In this document: piece by piece, positions 55,936-64,000 of the stretch | How the letters are laid out: each line of letters starts with the position of its first letter | Position numbering within the stretch: the stretch's first letter is position 1 | Assembly (NCBI RefSeq): GCF_035046485.1 | Contig: NC_085138.1 | Location: 6,075,409-6,139,408 of the forward strand | DNA length: 64,000 bases | Reading direction: 5' to 3' | Source of the DNA: Aedes albopictus | Lineage: Eukaryota; Arthropoda; Insecta; Diptera; Culicidae | Made by a program: the position numbers and the translations under genes | The notes under the pieces: generated by a model | The model's database searches: none | Seen by the model: only the letters and a program-made list of their open reading frames with translations | What the model was told of the DNA's origin: nothing

Positions 55936-56262
55936 AATCATAACCTCAAAACGTTGCCATGGTCATCAACAAAGTTCCAGTTTGCACTAGCAAGAAGTAA
56001 TTTCAATTCCAAAATCATAACCTTAATTCATAGCCATGTCATCACCAAGTCGTAATCGCACATGATCGAAAAATTATCTTGAGTCGCTAATCATAACCTC
56101 AAACACAGCCATCATCATCATCTGTTTGTACATAACCCAGTATAAATCACATTTCCAATCGATAACCTCAAATCGAGCCAATTGTCATCAAACATAACCA
56201 AAATTGCATTATACCCAGTAAATTCCAAAACCATAACCCCTAAACATAGCCATTGTCAGCTC
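55936..56262 (-). repeat. Five-copy degenerate tandem repeat between LINE ORFs
   Basis: The plus-strand word AATCATAACCTCAAA, followed by '...gccattgtcatca', starts at about 55936, 56013, 56089, 56158 and 56229, giving a period of 70-77 bp. It fills the spacer between the ORF1 stop (56281) and the ORF2 ATG (55898). An A-run of about 15 lies at its end next to ORF2. Confidence 0.7.
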
Positions 56263-56555
56263 ATCCACCTCAATCTAACCTCAATTTTTGGACCTGCTTT
56301 TACCACTGTCCTTCGGTTTAGCGGACGATGATGCGATGATTTCCAGAGCATCATCATCTTTCTTTACCTTCCGACTTCTCGTAACCCGACTGAATCCCTC
56401 GTCCTCAGTTGAGGAACTGTCGTGCTGCCTTTTTACCGCATGACCATTTTCATCCATTTCAACGTCCACAACAGCCGCGGACTCTGCGTCGGAACCCCCT
56501 TCATCGTTGACGCTTTCGTTAGCCGGAGGATGCGCACAATCCTTGCGCGCACCAC

Positions 56556-58845
56556 CACAGTGGCTGATTTCGTCATTTTAGCGCGCTTAATTAATAACTT
56601 CTTAACTATGACGTTTAGCGTCATGGTGTCTTCGAGAAAGTTTTTCGCTATAATAAGGGGCTTCTTTTGAACTATTGTAAAAAATGATCAATCCCCCTAA
56701 AAGTGAGATAGAAAATTTATTTTTTTGCGTTTTTCAAGATACAAGGTTGGTGTCTTCACAAAAGTTGTAGATAATGTTATTTGGAGCAACTTTTCCTAAG
56801 ACGTCAAGTTTGTAACTCCGTTACTTTTCAAGATACGTTACGTTTTTTATCATCAGCCCCTTGAAAAGGGTTTTTGTGCAATAACTTTCGAAGGATTGAT
56901 TCTACATTTTTCTGATGTTCTACAAAGTTATAGATAATGGTAAAACACATAACTTCGCTGAACACGATATCCCGCTTATTTCAAAAATAAAATAGTTATA
57001 ACGGTTTTTGTAGTTTTTTGGGCCATATTTCAATCATATATAACCTAGCTATAGGCAATTATATGCAAATTTCCTTTTAAGCATGTGAATATACAAGTAA
57101 TTGCCTCTCTGAGAAAACCAAAACCCTCAAACTGTAAGAAGCTGTAGGATGGTTTTTGTACAGAAACTTTCAACCATCTATGTTACTTTTATATGGGATT
57201 TATTCATATCTTCAACATATTTATTTGACAGTTCATGGCAGCTTGCATTTTTATTGTTATTGTAAGTGTGTGAATATATAGAAAGGATTGTGGTGCATTC
57301 TGCAACATTCATGAAGTACGTTACATGAAAACTTACCATCTACTTCTATTTTCTGACTAACTGACAGTGCTGCACGTAGTTCACGAAAAGAACGCATAAA
57401 GTGTTACTTTTTTGTCAGATCACGATTAAACAACACCTTACTGTAAAGTACAATAAGATTTATAATTAGCTATAACTATTTTAGATTGCCGGGGCACGTG
57501 GCGTAGTGGCTACACGTTTGCTTCATAAGCGAATGGTGATGGGTTCGATCCCAGCCCCGGCACTTTCGTCAGTTGTTCTTTCCCCTTGAGAGCAGCTGAC
57601 ACTGACCCTCTTCTGAGCCCATGGCTCAAATGAACCCGGATACATGGAAATCGGCGAACGGCAACCCATAATGGACCCCCAATCGGACTGGAAATAGGAA
57701 CAACCAACAGCCACACACCAACATCCTCGAGCTCATCATTCTACCATGATAGGGTAGAAAGTGAAAGCAGTGCAACGGCCACCAGTTCGATGTAGTACAA
57801 TTAGAAATAGAATACATTTAGGCGCTGTACAAAGTGTATGTACAGCTTCCAATTAGAATCGCTCACGCAGTGCCCTAGTGGACAATAGAGCTGTAAATTA
57901 GGTTAAGTGATTAAAAAAAAAACTATTGTAGACATGTACTAGAGGGAGCGTTCACAAAATATGTCACGCGTAAGTTAAGAATTTGAGAAAAAATGGCACT
58001 TCATTCGCACTTTTCGTGGACTACATGCAGCACTGTGAATTAGTAAGAATATATAAACAGATGGTAAGTTTTCGTGTAACGTACTTCATGAATGCTCCAG
58101 AATGCACCACAATCCATTCTGTATATTCACACACACGTACAATAACAATAAAAATGCAAGCTGCCATGAACTGTCAAATAAATATGTTGAAGATATGAAT
58201 AAATCCCATATAAAAGTAACATAGATGGTTGAAAGTTTCTGTACAAAAACCATCCTACAGTTTCTTACAGTTTGATGGTTTTGGCTTTCTCAGAGAGGCA
58301 ATTACTTGTATATTCACATGCTTAAAAGGAAATTTGCATATAATTGCCTATAGCTAGGTTATATATGCTTGAAATATGTCCCAAAAAACTATAAAAACCG
58401 TTATAACTATTTTATTTTTGAAATTAGAAGAATGTCGTGTTCGGCGAAGTTATGTGTTTTACCATTATCTATAACTTTGTAGAACATCAGAAAAATGTAG
58501 AATCAATCCTTCGAAAGTTATTGCGCAAAAACCCTTTTCAAGGGGCTGATGATAAAAAACGTAACGTATCCTGAAAAGTAACGGAGTTACAAACTTGGCG
58601 TCTTTGACAAAGTTGCTCCAAATAATATTATCTACAACTTTTGTGAAGACACCAACCTTGTATCTTGAAAAATGCAAAAAATAAATTTTCTATCTCACTT
58701 TTAGGGGGATTGATCATTTTTTACAATAGTTCAAAAGAAGCTCCTTATTATAGCGAAAAACTTTCTCGAAGACACCATGACGGTAAACGTCATAGTTAAA
58801 AAGTTATTAATTAAGCGCGTTAAAATGACGAAATCAGCCACTGTG
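56556..58845. mobile_element. Palindromic DNA element inserted in LINE ORF1
   Basis: Arms of about 850-900 bp in inverted orientation (56556-57420 and about 57985-58845) with ends CACAGTGGCTGATTTCGTCA and its complement. The flanks share a 3-bp CAC, and ORF1 phase is preserved across the element, consistent with a 3-bp duplication. The central region carries a SINE (57488-57920). No transposase frame. CAC ends plus a 3-bp duplication fit the CACTA/EnSpm type. Confidence 0.85.
57488..57920 (+). mobile_element. Feilai-like tRNA-derived SINE
   Basis: It starts GCCGGGGCACGTGGCGTAGT with an A box (GTGGCGTAGTGG), has a B box GGGTTCGATCCC, a long tRNA-unrelated body and an A-rich tail. A 12-bp target duplication AACTATTTTAGA / AACTATTGTAGA (57474-57485 and 57921-57932, one mismatch) brackets it. 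The Feilai name rests on recall of that Aedes family. It lies in the centre of the palindromic element. Confidence 0.85.
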
Positions 58846-59764
58846 CACCGGTTGCACCGAACCCGCTTGAAGATTCATTTTCGTTGTCACGTGTTGCTGT
58901 AGCAGCTTTTGCCGCCGGTACAAGTACCGTCATCGAACTACCTATCTCGGCAGTCGGCGCCTTGTTTTTCAGCATTGCAGCATAACTGGTTTGCTCCGCC
59001 GGAACAGCAGGTCCAGCCGCCTCCACGTTGCCGTTACCTTTAACCGTCCTACCCTTCTGATTTGCCACGTTTCGGGGACATTCCGCCTTCAGGTGGCCTT
59101 CTTCTTTGCACAAGAAACACTTGTGCTTAACTCCTTCGTAATAAATTCTTCCTCGGCGATTGAGAAAGAACAGTGTAGCTGGAATTTCTTTTTTTATCTC
59201 GATGTGGACTCCTCGAACTCCTGTTGTCAGGTCCAGTTCCAGTTGAGCGGGAAACCTTTCCCGAACCATCCGGCGAACAACTCCGAACTTCGACAGGACG
59301 GATGAAATTTCCTGATCGGGAACTTCTGGGGGCAAATCGAAAATTCGGATGTACTTACTACATCCACCAGCAACAGACATCTTAATTTCGACTTTTTCTC
59401 CATTCGAGTACTCAAACACGTGGTCTTCTCGATTCTGCATCAGGGCGTCCTTCATCGCTCGTTCACTCATGAACTTGATGCATATGCAACGCTCTTCGGA
59501 AATCTTGTACACACTTTCCATAGTGAACTTGTCCGCGTCAAAAGCCTTGGCAAACCTTGCCATTTCCACCACACTTGGTCCAGCAAAACCATCCGGAAAC
59601 TTGAACATCAGCGTGTTCTTCACTAGTCCTTCCATTTTGCCTATTGTTCCGAACTTTTAACCGCACAAAGCACTTCAGCTGGGAGCAGCCTATTGATTGA
59701 TTTATTGTTTCCGATCTAACAAAACACGTCTATACCGAACGAGAGTCAATCGTCAACTGCTTAA

Positions 59765-60079
59765 TACGTCAAAACATATATATTTTCAATATGTTTTTGT
59801 TCGGCGCATAACCACCTGTCAAAATAACGCTTGGATTGTGAACATCGGAAAGTGCTTGCGTTGCTTTCGTAAGGTCTGTTAAAGCGAGCTTTAGTGATTT
59901 TCAAGTGCGAAATGGTATCGCCACCAGAACAAAGGTATAACTTACATACGTTCTTCATTTGAAAACTCATGTAATTGCAAATCATTGAAGCTTATTTGAG
60001 GCAAAATTTATGTGACTCATTATTGTGCCAAGAAACATAGAAAATCACACAGTTAAGGGTCACTTTTGTGCAACATAAA
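59765..60079. other. Spacer between LINE and palindromic element
   Basis: Nothing recognised, apart from a possible further part of the LINE 5' UTR up to about 59930. Confidence 0.4.
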
Positions 60080-62230
60080 TGACGAATTTCGCACCAACTC
60101 GTCTTCGGGGTTGGCAGCACCCCCTCAGAATGCTTTGAAATTTTGTAGGTTTCAAGACTTTACCTTTTCGAGCATATTTTGTTTTTTCAAAATTAACCTA
60201 GACTAACATTTAAAAAGAGTCAAAGTTTTTTAACCTTTTTTTTTCACAAAAAAATAACTCGAATATGATAAGATGTACAAAAAAGTGATGTATGGAGGAC
60301 ATTTAGAGAATTGTCCAAGCTTTCATGAAAAAATATTTTGAAAATTCTAAATACATTTTTACACGCTAAAAATATATTTTTAAAATTAAAAGTCAATTTA
60401 CAGAAAAAGCCCACATTTTTATATTTTGAAATTTTTTTCCAAGAAAGTCAATATTGTTGCCTAACTTTCCTCCATACATCACAAGATGGGCACTATTAAG
60501 GAAAAAAAGTTTTTCTAACAAAAACTTTTTCATGTTAGTTTTTTTAGCGTGTTGCGCATTAGCCGTTTGTTTCACAAAAAATATAACTCGAATATGATAA
60601 GTTGTACAAAAAAGTGATGTATGGGGGACTTTTAGTGAATTGTCCAAGCTTTCAAGAAAACATATTTAAAAAATATAAAAAAATGTTTTACACGCTAAAA
60701 AATATCTTTTCAAAATTTAAAGTCAATTTAACAGAAAAAGCCCACTTTTTTTTGTTTTGAATTTTTTTTCCCAAGAAAGACAATATAGTTGCCTAACTTT
60801 CCTCCATACATCACAATATGGGCACTTTTAAGGAAAAAAAGTTTTTCTAAAAAAACTTTTTCATTTTATTTTTTTTAGCGTGTTGTGCATTAACTCGTAC
60901 AGTAATGTATCCAGAATCCTAATAACAATCCATTAAAACTTAATGGGCTCAACTACTTTTTTAATATCTTAACGTGCTTGACATTGGAAACATGCTTGAC
61001 ATTGGAAAGGGCTCAAGACAAATTTGCTTTTAGGGTTTTATATCAATGAAAACGCTTGTGTTTTGATGAAATATGTACATATGTACATGTGTATTCAATT
61101 ATTTTCTTTTCTACAATATATACATCCTTCTTTTATACATTCTATTGTAACATTTTTTGAATATTAGATCTTTAGTCTCTCTGAAACAAAGTAAACTTTT
61201 TTGGATTATCTTTTGAATTCGATATATTGTAGAAAAGAAAATAATTGAATACACATGTACATATGTACATATTTCATCAAAACACAAGCGTTTTCATTGA
61301 TATAAAACCCTAAAAGCAAATTTGTCTTGAGCCCTTTCCAATGTCAAGCACGTTAAGATATTAAAAAAGTAGTTGAGCCCATTAAGTTTTAATGGATTGT
61401 TATTAGGATTCTGGATACATTACTGTACGAGTTAATGCACAACACGCTAAAAAAATAAAATGAAAAAGTTTTTTTAGAAAAACTTTTTTTCCTTAAAAGT
61501 GCCCATCTTGTGATGTATGGAGGAAAGTTAGGCAACTATATTGTCTTTCTTGGGAAAAAAAAATTCAAAACATAAAAAAGTGGGCTTTTTCTGTAAATAT
61601 TTTTAGCGTGTAAAACATTTTTTTATATATTTTAAATATGTTTTCTTGAAAGCTTGGACAATTCACTAAAAGTCCCCCATACATCACTTTTTTGTACAAC
61701 TTATCATATTCGAGTTATATTTTTTGTGAAACAAACGGCTAATGCGCAACACGTTAAAAAAACTAACATGAAAAAGTTTTTGTTAGAAAAACTTTTTTTC
61801 CTTAAAAGTGCCCATCTTGTGATGTATGGAGGAAAGTTAGGCAACTATATTGTCTTTCTTGGGAAAAAAAATTCAAAACAAAAAAAAAGTGGGCCTTTTC
61901 TGTAAATTGACTTTTAGTTTTGAAATTATATTTTTAGCGTGTAATTTTTGTTTTATATATTTTTTTTTATTTTTTCATGAAAGCTTGGACAATCTCCTAA
62001 AAGTTCCCCATACAACACTTTTCTATAGGTCTTGTCATTTTTGAGTTACATCGATTTTAAAAAATTCTTCGAAAAAAAGTTAGGCCCTCTTCAAATGTTA
62101 CTCTTGAAAATTTTCGAAAATTTAAGTATGCAAAGTTGCTTTAAAAAACCTAGTCTTTATGCCCACCATGTTTCATTCGATTCTGAGAGGGTGTTGCCAA
62201 CCGCTGGTCGAGTTGGCGCGAAATTCGTCA
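60080..62230. mobile_element. 2.15-kb palindromic foldback element with tandem subrepeats
   Basis: Ends TGACGAATTTCGCACCAACT (60080) and the complement of TGACGAATTTCGCGCCAACT (to 62230). The two halves are inverted copies around a loop near 61125-61215. Each arm contains two tandem copies of a unit of about 334 bp marked by 'aactcgaatatgataag.tgtac' (for example 60256 and 60588). That is why nearly identical 83-84-codon frames appear on opposite strands (60393-60647 and 61654-61905). These frames show no domain and are probably chance. No clear target duplication. Confidence 0.85.
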
Positions 62231-62660
62231 AATATGAATGTTATAAAGGCATTGCATACTTCTAGACGTTTATCAGTGTATGGAGATTTTGTCCTAATTT
62301 TCAAAAATATTTCCAAATCGTGAAAAACGGGCTTCCTTAAAAGGTTAAGACCATATTTAGAATTTACTATGGTCGATATACCGAGAATAAGTGATTATTC
62401 ATTGAAAAACAATAATCAAAACATTGTTGTTGAGCCAATTGTTTGAAGGCTTGGACGAATGACTAGAATATCGATAATTTCTTATTGTTTGCCCAAAAAG
62501 TACTCGGTTTTCAAGAAAACATTGCTTAGATGGACTTAAACATGTATAGTTTTGATCTACATACGTTTGCTTTTTTCTTGTCTTATTGAAGGAATCATAC
62601 TCATGAGATGAGATAGGCAGTGCCTGTCGTACTATTAAAGTGACCCACATTATCAAAGCT
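62231..62660. other. AT-rich spacer, nothing recognised
   Basis: No ORF or repeat that I can support. Confidence 0.5.
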
Positions 62661-62666
62661 ACTCCG

Positions 62667-62749
62667 TTTATCGGTACATCTGTTTACCAATAAAGTTGCA
62701 TTCTTGAGAATTGAATGCAACTTTATTGGTAAACAGATGTACCGTTAAA
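62667..62749. repeat. Near-perfect long-stem hairpin
   Basis: Bases 62673-62703 and 62713-62743 are exact reverse complements (31 bp) around a 9-nt loop TTGAGAATT. The stem extends by one more pair and, past one mismatch, four more (62667-62749). It may be a tiny MITE, a hairpin RNA source or a recombination scar. No conserved Pol III or Pol II signals are visible beside it. Confidence 0.8.
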
Positions 62750-63003
62750 GACCTCGTAGTGATTTGTATATTATCCTACGATAAAATTTATATTTTGTCA
62801 TATTTTGCATGAACATTCTATAGGTATTACGTTTAGAAATGGAAACTGTTGGTGTGATCCATAATGGAAAAATAATTATTTTTTACAATGTTTCGTTATT
62901 TGTGGATGGCACCTAATGAATGTTTATAGTCGAAATATATGTTTACTGTTGACTGGGTCAACAAAGTCGATTTTAATGGAACAAAGCTTTTTAGATTTCT
63001 TTC

Positions 63004-63571
63004 AGCGTCCAAAACAACTGTGAAAAATTTGGGAGCGATTGGTTGCTTCCCCATGTTTCGCATTGCGATTGAAATTTGTATGGAATTTAGTATGGGGAAA
63101 CGTGCTTTTTTGCATTTTTCTCATAAATTGTTTTTTTTGTCTAAAACGATCTAACTAATGATATGAAGCATAGCCTAGGATATGCCGAAAAACTTTGCCG
63201 AAGACAGCAAAGTGATCCGACATTTGTGAAAAAAGTTATAACGTACAGATTGCCCGGTGGTGCTTAACCTTTAACATGTAAAGGAATAACATCAAAAATA
63301 AAATCTCAATTTTTGGCCTAAGTTACCAGGCGAATAACTTTTTTCACAAACGTCGGATCACTTTGCGGTTTTCGGCAAAGTTTTTCGGCATATCCTAGGC
63401 TATACTTTAACGTCATTAGTTACATGGTATTAGACAAAATAATTCAACTTATATGTAAAATGCAAATAAGAACGTTTTCCCATACTAACTTCCATACGAA
63501 TTTCAATCGCAATGCGGAATACGGGGACACAACAAATCGCTCCCAAATTTTGCACAGTTGTTTTGGGCGCT
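63004..63571. mobile_element. 568-bp palindromic MITE
   Basis: AGCGTCCAAAACAACTGTG at the left and the complement of AGCGCCCAAAACAACTGTG at the right, with arms of about 250 bp that include 'catatcctaggctat' and 'ataacttttttcacaa.gtcgg' in inverted orientation. No ORF, and the target duplication is unclear. Confidence 0.75.
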
Positions 63572-64000
63572 ACCGTCGTGCGGGGTGTCATTGGTCCAAA
63601 GCAGGGCGACATTGCGCCACTATTCCGCACATTTAGAATACGACAGGAATGCATATTGTGTGCTAAACTACTAGAATACATAATTCTAAGATACTTGGCA
63701 TTCACCGTAATATTTTCTGACTTATATTGAATCCGTAACATCGATGGACCAATGTTACCCCGAACGACGGCAATATGGATTGTAAAAGCTTTGTTCCGGG
63801 TTGATACGATCAAATTTAAAGTTTCTCCTTACAACGTTGATCAACTCTAATCTATATCTATACTGAGAATAATTCGTTTAGGAATTCTGCTGAAGTTCCT
63901 CTAAGAACTCAATCAGGGATTTGTCCAAGTATGAAAGTGAAACCATCTCGGAAGGGCTTTTTGGCCATAACTCTGCCAATTTTGCACCTATTGACTGATT
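63572..64000. other. Window end, no gene supported
   Basis: A minus-strand frame at 63430-63813 overlaps the palindromic element and looks like chance. Nothing else is recognised. Confidence 0.4.

Larger units (their letters stand above)
56281..59635 (-). pseudogene. LINE ORF1 (Gag-like, CCHC), split by insertion
   Basis: ORF1 starts at ATG 59633-59635 and runs about 263 codons to the insertion at 58845. After the insertion it continues in frame from 56555 to the stop at 56281 (about 90 codons), which would make a protein of about 354 residues. The first part has an RRM-like region (YIRIFDLPPEVPDQEISSVL, about 90-150) and a CCHC knuckle CFLCKEEGHLKAEC (about 172-185). The second part is acidic then basic (STEDEGFSRVTRSRKVKKDD). 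As it stands, translation runs into the insertion and stops after QWLISSF. ORF1 proteins bind and package LINE RNA. Confidence 0.9.
52504..59760 (-). mobile_element. L1/Tx1-like non-LTR retrotransposon (LINE), interrupted
   Basis: Minus-strand element with ORF1 (RNA-binding, CCHC) upstream, ORF2 (endonuclease-RT) downstream, AATAAA near 52530 and a poly-A tail read as T's at about 52510-52520. The 5' boundary near 59760 is approximate. Without the 2290-bp insertion at 56556-58845 it would be about 5 kb. No clear target duplication found. Confidence 0.9.

Noticed and set aside
60393..61905. Nearly identical 83-84-codon ORFs on opposite strands (60393-60647 and 61654-61905)
   Set aside because: They are copies of one non-coding unit in inverted arms, with no domain and low complexity.
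1..64000. CRISPR arrays, bacterial operons, prophage or defence systems
   Set aside because: All coding sequence is eukaryotic retroelement type. Direct repeats are LTRs, satellites or target duplications, not regularly spaced short repeats with unique spacers.

Overview
The window looks like transposon-dense, gene-poor DNA from a culicine mosquito, most likely Aedes. The evidence is a Feilai-like tRNA-derived SINE, two BEL/Pao LTR retrotransposons, an L1/Tx1-like LINE, many palindromic TA-flanked MITEs and kilobases of degenerate 'GGAATTCCTGGA' repeats. This is inference from repeat content; no host marker gene was found. There is no bacterial-type organisation, and no host gene could be identified with confidence. 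A 500-N scaffold gap sits at 11915-12414.

Layout. 300-3600: an inverted pair of degenerate TGAGT/ACTCA satellite arrays carrying three insertions. 3740-5165: a BEL/Pao relic. 5450-8200: less repetitive, GC-richer DNA with a few weak exon candidates. 8200-21250: AT-rich DNA with degenerate repeats, SINE and LINE tails, a 1.7-kb TA-flanked inverted-repeat element (14213-15927), a small possible membrane-protein ORF (16938-17306) and a palindromic element with a relative inserted in its own arm (17669-18396). 21259-30551: a TIR element interrupted by BEL element 1 (21853-29605; identical 361-bp LTRs, 5-bp target duplication, uninterrupted 1795-codon gag-pol). 31283-32463: a fully palindromic element. 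33269-40623: BEL element 2 on the minus strand (identical 500-bp LTRs, PHD finger in Gag, two in-frame stop codons in pol). 41350-51985: MITEs, a composite LINE remnant with a 24-bp target duplication and an LTR-like promoter, nested palindromes, GGAAT arrays and a tRNA-derived SINE. 52504-59760: an L1/Tx1-like LINE on the minus strand; ORF2 is intact, but ORF1 is split by a 2.3-kb palindromic element that itself carries a Feilai-like SINE. 60080-63571: two more large palindromic elements and a near-perfect 31-bp-stem hairpin.

The recognisable coding sequences form selfish-element cassettes, not host pathways. In each BEL element, Gag packages the RNA, and protease, reverse transcriptase/RNase H and integrase copy and insert it. 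In the LINE, ORF1 is the RNA-binding protein and ORF2 supplies endonuclease and RT. The SINEs are non-autonomous. The palindromic DNA elements carry no transposase and would need one in trans. The observations most worth follow-up are three: a short hairpin before LINE/SINE-like simple tails that shows compensatory base changes between copies, BEL element 2 combining identical LTRs with two stop codons, and several cases where one insertion sits inside another and the host copy reveals the original target.
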